Numbered from the stretch's first letter, positions 35,298 through 45,239 are shown. The stretch: DNA of 64,000 nt from Flavobacterium sp. (GCF_004295795.1 NZ_SEBR01000017.1:16758-80757); one strand, 5' to 3'. Program-made: numbers and translations. The notes: a model not told the origin generated them from the letters alone.

Positions 35298-35501
35298 TTA
35301 TTTATTCGTGTCGGTGGAATCTGTGGCGCTCGAATCTGTGGCTGATGCCGATCCTGATTCCGATGTTGGAGAAGTTGCTCCGGCCGCAGCGGCTCCGGTT
35401 TCGGTATCTTCCGGATTGTTCGCTTCGCCGTGCGTATATCGGCACGAGGAAAGCATCAGTACTGCGGTAAAAAAAAGGATTTTGGAAAGTGTCGTTTTCA
35501 T
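35298..35501 (-). CDS. Tiny lipoprotein, Ser/Thr/Ala-rich
   Basis: 67 residues from ATG 35501. MKTTLSKILFFTAVLMLSSC is a signal peptide with lipobox LSSC. The mature 48 residues are low complexity (GAAAAGATSPTSESGSASATDSSATDST), probably an unstructured surface or periplasmic tether. Confidence 0.6.
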   Translation of the reverse strand: MKTTLSKILFFTAVLMLSSCRYTHGEANNPEDTETGAAAAGATSPTSESGSASATDSSATDSTDTNK

Positions 35502-35723
35502 GATTTTGGCTTTTAGGATGAGTTCCAAATTTACGTCCGCGACGGTACTTTTGTCTTACACGAGTTTTATCGATTGTGACATGACTTGAATGTGGGAGTT
35601 TGTTTCTTAGCCCGTTGCGAATCCGCGGAAGCGAAAAACAAAAAGTCAAAAAAAACTTCGGAGACCAAAAAAGTGCCCGAAGTATTTGTGTCCGATGCCG
35701 ATAAAAAATTTTCTTTTGACCGA

Positions 35724-38700
35724 CTATCGTTTCAACGCAAAATGCGCCCTGAATTCTTTGAGTTTGAGATTTCTGTCGACGTATTCCAGCACGAACCAAT
35801 AATCGGTCGACGGCAATGGATGTCCGTTGTAAGTGCCGTCCCAGCCCGATGTGTCCGAAGGTTTGATCTGCTTGATGAGTTTGCCGTAACGGTCAAAAAT
35901 CGAGATCTTGGATTCGGCTTGACCGGACAAACCGTTGATGTTCCAATAATCGTGGAAACCATCTCCGTTCGGAGTAAAATAATGCGGATAATCGAGGAAG
36001 AAAAACGTGATCGTCTCGACGCCGCAACCATTTTCGTCTCTCACTTCAATCGTGTGATCGCCTGCCGAAACGTTGTAGAAAACGTTCGTGGTCTGCAATT
36101 GTTCGCCATCCAACAAATACGAGTAATTGCCCGATCCGCCGGAAACGTTTACAACGACATTTGTAACATCGGCAAAATCACGAGGCGTATCGGCCGTGAC
36201 GGTAATTGCTCCAACAGCCGTGACGGTCGCGCTCGCAGAATTCACGCAACCTGTCGCCAGATTCGTTGCCACGACAAGGTAATTTCCGGCTTCGGTCGCC
36301 AGGTGCGAGTTCGAAATCGTCGCCAAAGGTTGGCCGTTGTTCGTCCACACAAAACTGTAACCGGAATTCGACAAACCTGTGTTCAACAGATACGAAGTCG
36401 ATGGCACGCCGTTTTGCACGCAGATGAATCCATCGGTCAAAACCGGATTCGGCAAAGGATTCACCGTCACGTTCAACGTCACGACAGTTGCGCATTGGCC
36501 CGCATTCGGAGTAAACACATAACTTCCGCTTGTCGTATTGTTTATAATCGATGGATTCCACGTTCCCGAAATTCCATTCGGAGAAGTCGTAGCCAAAATT
36601 GGCGCGACATCGCCTTGGCAAAGCGCCAAAATCGTAGCAAAATCGGGTGCGACCGAAGGCGTAATGGTCACGGACAAAGTCGCAGCAACCGCGCATTGAT
36701 TGGCGTTTGGCGTAAACACGTAAGTTCCGCTTGTCGTGTTGTTGATCGTCGATGGACTCCAAGTTCCCGAAATTCCATTGGGAGAAGTCGTGGCCAAAAC
36801 CGGCGCAACCGAACCTTGGCACAAAACTAAAGTCGTAGCGAAATTTGGAGTGATCGAATTCGTCACCGAAACGTTCAAAGTCACCGGAACGGCGCATTGT
36901 CCGGGATTTGGCGTAAAAATATAACTTCCGCTTGTCGTACTGTTTATGATTGAAGGATTCCACGTTCCCGAAATTCCATTGGGAGATGTCGCGGCCAAAA
37001 CTGGTGCTACCGAACCTTGACAAAGCGCTAAAGTCGTAGCGAAATTCGGAGTGATCGAATTTGTGACCGAAACGTTCAAAGTCACCGGAACGGCACATTG
37101 TCCGGGATTTGGCGTGAACACATAACTTCCGCTCGTCGTATTATTTATGGTCGATGGATTCCAAGTTCCCGAAATTCCATTCGGAGAAGTCGCGGCCAAA
37201 ATTGGAGCTACCGAACCTTGGCACAAAACCAAAGTCGTAGCGAAATTTGGCGTGATAGAATTCGTGACCGAAACGTTCAAAGTCATCGGAACAGCGCATT
37301 GTCCAACATTCGGTGTGAACACATAATTTCCGCTTGTCGTGTTGTTTATCGTCGACGGATTCCAAGTTCCGACAATTCCATTAGGAGAAGTCGTGGCTAA
37401 AATCGGCGCAACCGAACCTTGACAAAGTGCCAAAGTCGTAGCGAAATTTGGAGTAACAGAATTCGTGATCGTAACGGCCATCGTAACGGGAACGGCGCAT
37501 TGACCCGCATCGGGAGTAAATACATAACTCCCACTTAACGTGTTACTTACGACCGACGGATTCCAGGTTCCGGTAATTCCATTCGGAGAAGTCGTAGCCA
37601 GAGTCGGCGCAGCCAAACCTTGACAAATTATAGCCGAATTAGCGAAATTAGGTGTGATCGAGTTCGTAACCGAAACGTTCAAAGTCACCGGAACGGCGCA
37701 TTGTCCGGGATTTGGCGTAAAAACATAACTTCCGCTCGTCGTATTATTTATGGTCGATGGATTCCAAGTTCCAACAATTCCATTCGGAGAAGTCGTAGCC
37801 AAAATCGGAGCAACCGAACCTTGGCACAAAACCAAAGTCGTTGCGAAATTTGGCGTGATCGAATTTGTGACCGAAACGTTCAAAGTCACCGGAACGGCGC
37901 ATTGTCCGGCATTTGGCGTGAAAACATAACTTCCGCTTGCCGTGTTGTTGATTGTCGATGGATTCCATGTTCCGGAAATTCCATTGGGAGAAGTCGTAGC
38001 CAAAATCGGAGCAACCGAACCTTGACACAAAACCAAAGTCGTTGCGAAATTCGGAGTGATAGAATTCGTCACCGAAACGTTCAAAGTCACCGGAACGGCA
38101 CATTGTCCGGGATTTGGCGTAAAAACATAACTTCCGCTCGTCGTATTATTTATGGTCGATGGATTCCACGTTCCGGAAATTCCATTGGGAGAAGTCGTAG
38201 CCAAAATCGGCGCAACCGAACCTTGACACAAAACCAAAGTCGTAGCGAAATTTGGAGTGATTGAATTCGTGACCGAAACGTTCAACGTCATCGGAACAGC
38301 GCATTGTCCGGCATTCGGCGTGAACACATAATTTCCGCTTGTCGTATTGTTGATCGTCGACGGATTCCAAGTTCCGGAAATTCCATTGGGAGAAGTCGTA
38401 GCCAAAATCGGTGCTACCGAACCTTGACAAAGTACCAAAGTCGTAGCGAAATTTGGAGTAACAGAATTCGTGATCGTAACGGTCATCGTAACGGGAACGG
38501 CGCATTGACCCGCATCGGGAGTAAATACATAACTCCCACTTACCGTGTTGCTTGCGACCGACGGATTCCAGGTTCCGGTAATTCCATTCGGAGAAGTCGT
38601 AGCCAAAGTAGGCGCAGCCAAACCTTGACAAATTATAGCCGAATTAGCGAAATTAGGCGTGATCGAGTTCGTAACCGTGACGGACAAAGTCCTCGGAACG

Positions 38701-40463
38701 GCGCACTGACCGGCGTTTGGCGTAAAAATATGGTTTTGAGTACCAACGGTGGACGTATTTATGACCGACGGATTCCAGGTTCCGACAACTCCATTAGGTG
38801 AAGTCGTGGCCAAAACCGCAGGCGTAGCGCCTTGGCAATATGTCAAAGGCGTCATATCGAAGTCTGGAATAGTCGAAGTATTTACCGTCATTTGCGCGGC
38901 GTTGCTCACGATATTCGTTCCCATCGTCATCTGACAATAGAATTGATTGGTCGGAAATCCTGCCGGAACCGGATTGATGGTAAGTGTTCCGGAATTCGCT
39001 CCTGAATAAGGTGCGGCATTCGGAACATTGACCCAAACGCCGGCCGTGTTGAGCATTTTCCATTGAAAAGTGTAGCTGGCAGGATTTGGTACCGATGCAG
39101 AAAAAGTAGCCGATCCGTTTTCGCAAGTCACGATCGAAACCGGACTCGTAATTGGAGGAATGACGCCCGTCGGAGCGTTGAATTGTCCGATGTCTGCACA
39201 GGTTTCCGTGCTCGAAGTTACCCAATCGTTCGCATCGAAAACCGCTTTCGGAGCGATGGCGTTGGGCTTTCTGACAATCGAGTATCCAACTTCATTCGGT
39301 GCCCAGACATTGTCGATCAACGTCGTTCCGTTGTACAGCTCGAATTCGTCGTTCGCGTTGTATCCGACGGTGTAATCCATGTTTCCCGTTACGCTGCACG
39401 GCGTTGTTCCTGTCCCGATTCCTATCATATAGATTTGACCCGAAGCTACAGATCCGGTAAGGAAAATCTCGCCGTAAGCCGTATCGCCAATGTCGCCATA
39501 TCGACGTATCGTATAGCCGTTGAGATTGATCGTATTGGCCGTTCCGTTGTAAAGCTCTATCACGCCTGTGTCTCCGGCCTGCGCATCGTAAATTTCGGAT
39601 ATGAAAAGGTCGGAACTGAAAATTGGAGGCGCTACCGAAACGATCTGCGAAAAGTTCACGGCAGAAATCGACGGACAAGCATTTGTGGTAACGGCAACGA
39701 TTCCGGTACCGGAATTCGCCGGAACATAAGCCTGAACCAACGTACTCGAAATAACCGTAAAAGTTGCCGGAACGCCGTTGAAAGTCACCGCCGAAGTGCC
39801 CGAACCCGTTTGGAATCCGGTGCCGGAAATGTTCACCAAAGTATTCGCCGGACCGTTTATCGGCAAAACGCCCGTCACTGTGCTGCCCGAACAATTGGGC
39901 ACGACGCTTCCGTTGAGCGTAAAATCGTCCAGTCGCAAAGTGCCGTTTCCGGTTCCCGGCGTAAGCTGCATTTGTATCGTAACCGTTCCCGTCAATCCCG
40001 AAACCGCATTCGCTACATTCGTGTTTCCGATTGCCGCTCCGCCAGCGCTCGTAGCTCCGGAACCCATATTGATTCCGTTGGCCGAAAGCGTCCAGGCCGT
40101 CGGGCCGGTGTTGCTGCGCTGCGTCCAGAAGTTGAACGAGGTGATGTTCAGCAGATAATTCGGGGCGACTTGGATCGTGAGCGTAATTGTTGCTGCCGTC
40201 GCGGTCTGGATTCGGATCGCTTGTCCGGTACTTCCGGCGCCGCTTGTCCAAACGCCTGCGGAATTCGTCCACGAAGAACCTGAAAGGTTGGCGTTCAAGG
40301 TTTGGGGCGCGACGTTGTAAGGATGCGCCGTAATGGCCGTCGTTCCGAAATTATGGGAATAGACCTGGCTTTTTGCCTGAAGTCCGAAAAGTAAAAAAAG
40401 GGCTGCCAAAGCGACAAGAATCCGACTACCCAAAAAACGACAACTCGTTGACTCAACTATCAT
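35724..40463 (-). CDS. Giant secreted repeat protein with type B T9SS C-terminal domain
   Basis: 1579 residues. Signal peptide to about 32 (ILVALAALFLLFGLQAKSQ). Then a beta-sandwich, an IPT/TIG-like domain (about 195-265), a lamin-tail-like domain (SDLFISEIYDAQAGDTGVIELYNG, about 285-350), an Ig-like stretch, and twelve ~67-residue modules (36440-38880) built on LCQGSVAP, LATTSPNG, GTWNPS, YVFTPNAGQCA. The end (YFTPNGDGFHDYWNINGL ... ISIFDRYGKLIKQI) is the gliding-motility-associated C-terminal domain used for type IX secretion. Two conserved Cys per module probably form a disulphide. Likely a surface adhesin or filament. The neighbour 40562-42955 carries the same module. Confidence 0.9.
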   Translation of the reverse strand: MIVESTSCRFLGSRILVALAALFLLFGLQAKSQVYSHNFGTTAITAHPYNVAPQTLNANLSGSSWTNSAGVWTSGAGSTGQAIRIQTATAATITLTIQVAPNYLLNITSFNFWTQRSNTGPTAWTLSANGINMGSGATSAGGAAIGNTNVANAVSGLTGTVTIQMQLTPGTGNGTLRLDDFTLNGSVVPNCSGSTVTGVLPINGPANTLVNISGTGFQTGSGTSAVTFNGVPATFTVISSTLVQAYVPANSGTGIVAVTTNACPSISAVNFSQIVSVAPPIFSSDLFISEIYDAQAGDTGVIELYNGTANTINLNGYTIRRYGDIGDTAYGEIFLTGSVASGQIYMIGIGTGTTPCSVTGNMDYTVGYNANDEFELYNGTTLIDNVWAPNEVGYSIVRKPNAIAPKAVFDANDWVTSSTETCADIGQFNAPTGVIPPITSPVSIVTCENGSATFSASVPNPASYTFQWKMLNTAGVWVNVPNAAPYSGANSGTLTINPVPAGFPTNQFYCQMTMGTNIVSNAAQMTVNTSTIPDFDMTPLTYCQGATPAVLATTSPNGVVGTWNPSVINTSTVGTQNHIFTPNAGQCAVPRTLSVTVTNSITPNFANSAIICQGLAAPTLATTSPNGITGTWNPSVASNTVSGSYVFTPDAGQCAVPVTMTVTITNSVTPNFATTLVLCQGSVAPILATTSPNGISGTWNPSTINNTTSGNYVFTPNAGQCAVPMTLNVSVTNSITPNFATTLVLCQGSVAPILATTSPNGISGTWNPSTINNTTSGSYVFTPNPGQCAVPVTLNVSVTNSITPNFATTLVLCQGSVAPILATTSPNGISGTWNPSTINNTASGSYVFTPNAGQCAVPVTLNVSVTNSITPNFATTLVLCQGSVAPILATTSPNGIVGTWNPSTINNTTSGSYVFTPNPGQCAVPVTLNVSVTNSITPNFANSAIICQGLAAPTLATTSPNGITGTWNPSVVSNTLSGSYVFTPDAGQCAVPVTMAVTITNSVTPNFATTLALCQGSVAPILATTSPNGIVGTWNPSTINNTTSGNYVFTPNVGQCAVPMTLNVSVTNSITPNFATTLVLCQGSVAPILAATSPNGISGTWNPSTINNTTSGSYVFTPNPGQCAVPVTLNVSVTNSITPNFATTLALCQGSVAPVLAATSPNGISGTWNPSIINSTTSGSYIFTPNPGQCAVPVTLNVSVTNSITPNFATTLVLCQGSVAPVLATTSPNGISGTWSPSTINNTTSGTYVFTPNANQCAVAATLSVTITPSVAPDFATILALCQGDVAPILATTSPNGISGTWNPSIINNTTSGSYVFTPNAGQCATVVTLNVTVNPLPNPVLTDGFICVQNGVPSTSYLLNTGLSNSGYSFVWTNNGQPLATISNSHLATEAGNYLVVATNLATGCVNSASATVTAVGAITVTADTPRDFADVTNVVVNVSGGSGNYSYLLDGEQLQTTNVFYNVSAGDHTIEVRDENGCGVETITFFFLDYPHYFTPNGDGFHDYWNINGLSGQAESKISIFDRYGKLIKQIKPSDTSGWDGTYNGHPLPSTDYWFVLEYVDRNLKLKEFRAHFALKR
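36440..38880 (-). repeat. Twelve ~201-bp in-frame repeats in the giant secreted protein
   Basis: Units are ~67 codons, many nearly identical at DNA level. Units 2 and 7 share a rare variant (ANSAIICQGLAAPTL), and units 3 and 8 share GNYVFTPN/AVPMTL, so a block of about five units was duplicated. Confidence 0.85.
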
Positions 40464-40481
40464 TTACGTCCTATTAGCGTG

Positions 40482-40489
40482 CAAAAATA
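40482..40489 (-). promoter_or_regulatory. -7 box (TATTTTTG) of the giant secreted-protein gene
   Basis: Exact TAnnTTTG match on the minus strand, 18 bases upstream of ATG 40463. Confidence 0.45.
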
Positions 40490-40561
40490 TGGCGTGGCGA
40501 CCAAAAAATCGGCGGTCGCACTTTATCAATTTCTTATCAAACGGTAATCCCGATTGGGCAA

Positions 40562-42955
40562 TTACGATTTCCGGATGAGATAAACCCAACCTGTTTTGAC
40601 CGTTCCATCTGACGTGGTCAAAGCGTAATAATAAGTCGCCGACGGCAATTCATCCCCATTGTCAGACTGGCCTTTCCACTCGTTCACGTAATCGCGTTTC
40701 GAGTAGACTTCGCTTCCGTATCTATTGAAGATCTTGAGCTCGCGCACGTTCAATCCGCTAAGGTTAAAAGCGTCGTTCATGCCGTCGCCGTTGGCCGAAA
40801 CGCCTTTCGGGATCGTACAGAAAATCGTATTTACCGAATAATTGTCGGATGCCGTACAACCCGAATCGAAAGTCACCGTCAAAGTGAAAACGACCGGAAA
40901 AGTAACGTTCGATCCCGACAAAATATCGGATGCGTTCAAATCTTCCGAACTTCCCACGACCGCGCCCGAAGCGTCCGTCCATTCATAAGACGAAATATCG
41001 GCTGCATTTTGTGAATTCGCCTCGAGCACGAAACTTCCGCCTCGACAAGCGCCCGAGATCGAAACATCGGGATTTACGATCGTTACAGTCAAAGTCGTCG
41101 GGTGCGCGCATTGGCCCGCATCTGGCGTAAATACGTAATTGCCCGCGTTTTGGTTGTCGATTGCGGCTGGATTCCAGGTTCCGGAAATTCCGTTCGGCGA
41201 AATCGCATCCAAAGTCGGAACGCTTGCGCCCGTGCAAATACTGAGTTGTGTAGCGAAATCAGGCACGATCGCATTGGTGACCGAAACGGCCAAAGTCACG
41301 GTAACTGCGCATTGTCCGGCATTCGGCGTAAAGGTATAAGTCCCGCTCGTTTGATTGTTTACGGTCGACGGATTCCACGTTCCGACGATTCCGTTCGGAG
41401 AAGTCGTGGCCAAAATTGGCGCAACCGAACCTTGACAAAGTGTCAAAGTCGTAGCGAAATTCGGAACAACGTTTCCAGCGTTAACGGTCACTGCCAAAGT
41501 CACCGAAGTCGCGCATTGTCCCGCATTCGGAGTAAAAACGTAAGTCCCGCTCGTTTGATTGTTTATGATCGATGGATTCCAGGTTCCGACAATTCCATTC
41601 GGAGAAGTCGTGGCCAAAACCGGAGCAACCGAACCTTGGCACAAAGCCAAAGTCGTAGCGAAATTGGGAACAACGTTTCCAGCGTTAACGGTCACTGCCA
41701 AAGTCACCGAAGTCGCGCATTGTCCCGCATTCGGAGTAAAAACGTAAGTCCCGCTCGTTTGATTGTTTACGGTCGACGGATTCCACGTTCCGACGATTCC
41801 GTTCGGAGAAGTCGTGGCCAAAATTGGCGCAACCGAACCTTGGCACAAAGCCAAAGTTGTAGCGAAATTCGGAGTGACGCTATTGTTTATTGTAACCGAC
41901 AAAGTCGTTGCGACCGCGCATTGTCCGGCGTTCGGCGTAAAAGTATAAGTAGCGCTCGTTTGATTGTTTATGATGGATGGATTCCAGGTTCCGACAATTC
42001 CATTTGGCGAAGTCGTGGCCAGAACCGGAGCAACCGAACCTTGGCAAAGCGTCAAGGTCGCCGGAAAATTTGGCGTAGCCGATGCGCTTATCGCAATTGT
42101 GACTGTATCGGAAATCGTCGCTCCACATATATTGGTGGCAGTCAAGGTCAAAGTCACCGTTCCGGTCGCCGTCGGACTTATCGTGTATGTCGTATTCAAG
42201 GCCGATGCGTTCGAGAATGTTCCCGAAGACGCCGTCCATTGCACCGATGTTTGGTTTTGTGCCGATCCGACCAAGGAAACGGAAGTTCCGGCGCAAGCGG
42301 AAAGCGCATTTCCGGCCTCGACCGTAAAAGGCGGGACCGGAGCCGAACAACCGTTGTTGACATAAGTCGCAACGCCCGCTGGTGTAAACAAAACCGTCGC
42401 TCCATCGCCCGCAGTTTGCACTCCGGCTTCGTTGATAAGCAACGCCCTATCGTAAGTCACGGAATCCGAACAAGATCCGAAAGACATCAAAAGTGTTCTC
42501 AAACCACTTCCGAAGTTGGCGAAATGTCCTGTCGCGACGGCAGGATTATTCTGGAAAAGAATATAGATATTTTCAGTGATCGGCCCGAATTCATTCAAGG
42601 CAGTGTCGATGTTGAAACTCGTCACGAGAATTACCGACGCATTTGCCGGAAGCACGCCTGCCGTCGGTTGGATCAATTGTCCGCATCCGCCCGCGTCAAG
42701 AATGTCGGCGTTCAAAGCGGCAACTTTCTGTACCGTCGTGGCGTTCTGCGTCAAGCCTTGCCAGCTATTGTTGGGCCAGTCGACAGACAGGTTCGAAGTG
42801 TTCAAGGGCGCATTCCCTACCCGGAATCTCACCATTTCGTTAAGTCCTTCCTGCGGTCCGCAAGCGTCGACAAGAATACTTTCAATTTGGAAACATTGGG
42901 CTTGAGATGCCGACGTTATCAGGCAAAACAGCAGTAATCGTAAAAAATTCCTCAT
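40562..42955 (-). CDS. Secreted repeat protein with type B T9SS C-terminal domain
   Basis: 797 residues. Signal peptide MRNFLRLLLFCLITSASQAQ. An N-terminal lamin-tail-like domain (CFQIESILVDACGPQEGLNEM ..., about 20-200), an Ig/PKD-like domain (about 210-290), then five ~67-residue modules of the same type as in the upstream-numbered neighbour (LATTSPNGIVGTWNPS, FTPNAGQCA). Residues about 705-797 (GVSANGDGMNDAFNLSGL ... LKIFNRYGSEVY) are the gliding-motility-associated C-terminal domain. It is read before the giant protein gene on the same strand, 98 bases apart; both are likely exported by the same machine and may work together at the surface. Confidence 0.9.
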   Translation of the reverse strand: MRNFLRLLLFCLITSASQAQCFQIESILVDACGPQEGLNEMVRFRVGNAPLNTSNLSVDWPNNSWQGLTQNATTVQKVAALNADILDAGGCGQLIQPTAGVLPANASVILVTSFNIDTALNEFGPITENIYILFQNNPAVATGHFANFGSGLRTLLMSFGSCSDSVTYDRALLINEAGVQTAGDGATVLFTPAGVATYVNNGCSAPVPPFTVEAGNALSACAGTSVSLVGSAQNQTSVQWTASSGTFSNASALNTTYTISPTATGTVTLTLTATNICGATISDTVTIAISASATPNFPATLTLCQGSVAPVLATTSPNGIVGTWNPSIINNQTSATYTFTPNAGQCAVATTLSVTINNSVTPNFATTLALCQGSVAPILATTSPNGIVGTWNPSTVNNQTSGTYVFTPNAGQCATSVTLAVTVNAGNVVPNFATTLALCQGSVAPVLATTSPNGIVGTWNPSIINNQTSGTYVFTPNAGQCATSVTLAVTVNAGNVVPNFATTLTLCQGSVAPILATTSPNGIVGTWNPSTVNNQTSGTYTFTPNAGQCAVTVTLAVSVTNAIVPDFATQLSICTGASVPTLDAISPNGISGTWNPAAIDNQNAGNYVFTPDAGQCAHPTTLTVTIVNPDVSISGACRGGSFVLEANSQNAADISSYEWTDASGAVVGSSEDLNASDILSGSNVTFPVVFTLTVTFDSGCTASDNYSVNTIFCTIPKGVSANGDGMNDAFNLSGLNVRELKIFNRYGSEVYSKRDYVNEWKGQSDNGDELPSATYYYALTTSDGTVKTGWVYLIRKS
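41040..42090 (-). repeat. Five ~201-bp in-frame repeats shared with the neighbouring gene
   Basis: Same module as in 36440-38880. Units 2 and 3 end in VTVNAGNVVPNF and are almost identical, pointing to recent tandem duplication. Confidence 0.85.
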
Positions 42956-43094
42956 TTGTTTGGTGCTTTTTCATATTCGGATAGAAAAGCCGCGCAAATT
43001 ACTGTATTTTCCGCAATGGTTTGTTACCAAATCATTAGGAATCAGGGAAATTTATCCACAATGTTTTTTGATAAACTCAGCACCTCGATAGCCT

Positions 43095-43919
43095 CTATCT
43101 TTCGAAGATTTCCGCGTTGAACACCACACCGATATTGGGATGAAACCCTCTGAATCCGTCGACTGGCAATTCTGCCTGATTGCCGTTTACAGTTCGCAAA
43201 TCAGCGAATATTTGAAAGTTGTTGTATTGGAAAGCAGCTTTCACGCCCCACGATCTGATTTTTGTTACCAACGGCGAGGTTTCGTCGGCAGTAAGCAAAA
43301 ACCGGTAATCGCTTCTGCCCGGCTCTGGAATTTCCACCCAAGAGAGATAGGGCGAAAGTGAAAAACTTACCTTTTCGGAATTCTGTACGAGGAGATATTG
43401 AAAATTAACACCCAAAGAACTATTTATCGAGTAAAAAGATCGCTCGGAATCCTCATTCCTGCCATTTATCGTCTTTGTCGCAAATTCAAAAAACGGCGAA
43501 ATCAGATAGTAATTCGAGGAACGCCCGAGCGCCAAATTGTAAACAACGGAGGCTGAAAATGAGTTCTTTCCGACATCGGGAAACAAAACCGTACTTATAG
43601 CAAGGCTATCGGTATTCGAAGCGTTGACGTTGAAGCCGAAATTTACGTCGACGAACATCGGAATTCCACTAACTGTCCGTTTGAAAGGCCTTATATAGCC
43701 CGACAATTTTCCCGATGCATTAATTTCGGTAAACGTCTCAGTGTTTGTATTTCCGACTCCGTACAATCCAAATGTAGCCAAACCGGCAGCATCGAAATCA
43801 TTTCCCGCAGCCAAACCAGCTACAGCGCCTGACCTAAACGGCACAAGCGTCCTCGCGCCCATTTGCCCAAATGCGAACGAACTCGCCAATAATCCAAAAA
43901 AAAGTAAATGTTTGTTCAT
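43095..43919 (-). CDS. Outer-membrane beta-barrel-like protein
   Basis: 274 residues from ATG 43919 (MNKHLLFFGLLASSFAFGQ signal peptide). Amphipathic strands with aromatic ends throughout (FVDVNFGFNVNAS, NYYLISPFFEFATK, KAAFQYNNFQIFADLRT, terminal GVVFNAEIFER). No catalytic motif; function unknown. It precedes the two secreted repeat-protein genes on the same strand with a 139-base gap; a functional link is only possible. Confidence 0.6.
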   Translation of the reverse strand: MNKHLLFFGLLASSFAFGQMGARTLVPFRSGAVAGLAAGNDFDAAGLATFGLYGVGNTNTETFTEINASGKLSGYIRPFKRTVSGIPMFVDVNFGFNVNASNTDSLAISTVLFPDVGKNSFSASVVYNLALGRSSNYYLISPFFEFATKTINGRNEDSERSFYSINSSLGVNFQYLLVQNSEKVSFSLSPYLSWVEIPEPGRSDYRFLLTADETSPLVTKIRSWGVKAAFQYNNFQIFADLRTVNGNQAELPVDGFRGFHPNIGVVFNAEIFER

Positions 43920-44079
43920 GTTGACCTGTTTTATATTTCCTTCAAAAGTCAAGGAACCAGATCACAGAGGAATAGTTGAAACACTAGCCGGCATTCAGGA
44001 AAACCTATATCGCATTTCATAAACGCTAAACTTTTGTTTTTTTCATGCAAACAGTGTTCGAATACCAATTGAAACGTCA

Positions 44080-44087
44080 TAAATTTG
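44080..44087 (+). promoter_or_regulatory. -7 box (TAAATTTG) of the DUF2911 gene
   Basis: Exact TAnnTTTG match 20 bases before ATG 44107; a weak TTC lies about 20 bases further up (44057). Confidence 0.5.
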
Positions 44088-44106
44088 AGTACTTAAAAAA
44101 CAACTT

Positions 44107-44610
44107 ATGAAGACTATCAAGACCGCCATCGCACTATTCGTGACGCTTTTGGCAACCACAATGAACGCTCAGGACAAACCGAAAAGTCCGGCAGAAACCG
44201 CTTCGGGGAAAATCGGGAAAGCGACTGTTACGATCAACTACGGCGCTCCTTCGGTGAGAGATCGCGAAATTTGGGGCAAATTGGTTCCGTTTGGGGAAGT
44301 TTGGAGAGCGGGCGCAAACGACGCCACGACTTTCGAAACCGACAATGCGCTGACAATCGACGGGAAAGAACTTCCGGCTGGCAAATATTCGTTGTTCGTG
44401 ATCCCGGAAAAAGACCAGACCGCGACCGTAATTTTCAACAAGGAATCCAAACAATGGGGCGCATACAAATACGACGCTTCGAAAGACGCGCTTCGAGTGA
44501 AGGTCAAAGCCGCAGAATCGGCAAAAACCGAACAACTCACCTATAAAGTAAACGCCAAAGGTTTTGCGCTTTCTTGGGACAAATGGACGATTCCGGTCAC
44601 TGCTAAATAA
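44107..44610 (+). CDS. DUF2911 family exported protein
   Basis: 167 residues. Signal peptide to about residue 21 (VTLLATTMNAQ). The whole mature chain matches DUF2911: TINYGAPSVRDREIWGKLVPFGEVWRAGANDATTF, then GKELPAGKYSLFVIP and W-rich end LSWDKWTIPV. Periplasmic; function unknown in the family. Followed by a hairpin that could terminate transcription. Confidence 0.88.
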   Translation: MKTIKTAIALFVTLLATTMNAQDKPKSPAETASGKIGKATVTINYGAPSVRDREIWGKLVPFGEVWRAGANDATTFETDNALTIDGKELPAGKYSLFVIPEKDQTATVIFNKESKQWGAYKYDASKDALRVKVKAAESAKTEQLTYKVNAKGFALSWDKWTIPVTAK

Positions 44611-44706
44611 TTTTTCTATGGCAGATTTAGCCACGAATTGAATTTGGACATGAGCAGACAAACAGTCTTTGGTTGCCAAAGACAAAAAATTCTTGCGTAA
44701 CGAAAA

Positions 44707-44864
44707 TTTTTAACCGCGAATTCGCGAATTTGCGGTTGAATTTTTTACAACGAAATCTTAGCCACGAATGCACGAATATCTGCATTCGTGGCTTTCTTTT
44801 ATTCAATTAGAAGATAAGTTGCTTAAGTTCGTCTGACACAAATCAAAGGAAAACCAAAAGCGAA
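44707..44864. repeat. Intergenic hairpin unit 1 (CGCGAATT / GCCACGAATGCA)
   Basis: Starts TTTTTAACCGCGAATTCGCG, then hairpin GCCACGAATGCA-8 nt-TGCATTCGTGGC (44761-44792) with a T-rich end, then AAGATAAGTTGC and GTTCGTCTGAC. The hairpin plus T run may act as the terminator of the DUF2911 gene. Confidence 0.75.
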
Positions 44865-44964
44865 GCGGGCAATCCGCGTGAATCCGTGCATCTGTTCCAT
44901 CTGTGCATCCGTGGCAAAAATATAGCTGAGCGTCTTTGACAAAAGAATTCTTTGACCGTGTTAT

Positions 44965-45153
44965 TTTTTAACCGCGAATTTGCGAATTTATGCAGCCATC
45001 CGAGCGTAAATTCGCGAATTCGCGGTTGAATTTTTTACAATGAAAATTTTAGCCACGAATGCACGAATATCTGCATTCGTGGCTTTATTTTTAATCAGTT
45101 AGAAGATAGGTCACAAGTTCGTCCGACGCAAAGCTGTGGAAATCCATAAGCGA
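44965..45153. repeat. Intergenic hairpin unit 2
   Basis: Near copy of 44707-44864 in the same order, with a larger CGAATT hairpin at the start and the GCCACGAATGCA hairpin at 45052-45083. The remaining bases of 44611-45280 contain only ATCCGTGGCAAAAA fragments and the promoter at 45232. Confidence 0.75.
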
Positions 45154-45231
45154 AACGGAAAATTCGTGCCAAGAGCGAATATCCGTGGCAAAAAAATCGG
45201 TGTAAAAAGCATTCAAAAACAAAGCTAAATT

Positions 45232-45239
45232 TACCTTTG
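45232..45239 (+). promoter_or_regulatory. -7 box (TACCTTTG) of the cyclophilin gene
   Basis: Exact TAnnTTTG match 42 bases before ATG 45281. Confidence 0.5.

Noticed and set aside
36440..42090. Regularly spaced DNA repeats resembling a CRISPR-like array
   Set aside because: The ~201-bp period is a whole number of codons, the repeats are translated in frame as protein modules, and there are no spacers or cas genes.
35586..42937. Very long open frames on the plus strand opposite the two secreted repeat proteins (for example 41102-42937 and 35586-36830)
   Set aside because: Their translations are arginine/serine-rich and repeat with the same ~201-bp period as the opposite genes. They are antisense shadows of a biased repeat; the minus-strand proteins have signal peptides and T9SS domains.
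44641..44685. Minus-strand open frame ending inside the DUF2911 gene
   Set aside because: It is antisense to DUF2911, whose family match is clear, and has no promoter or domain.
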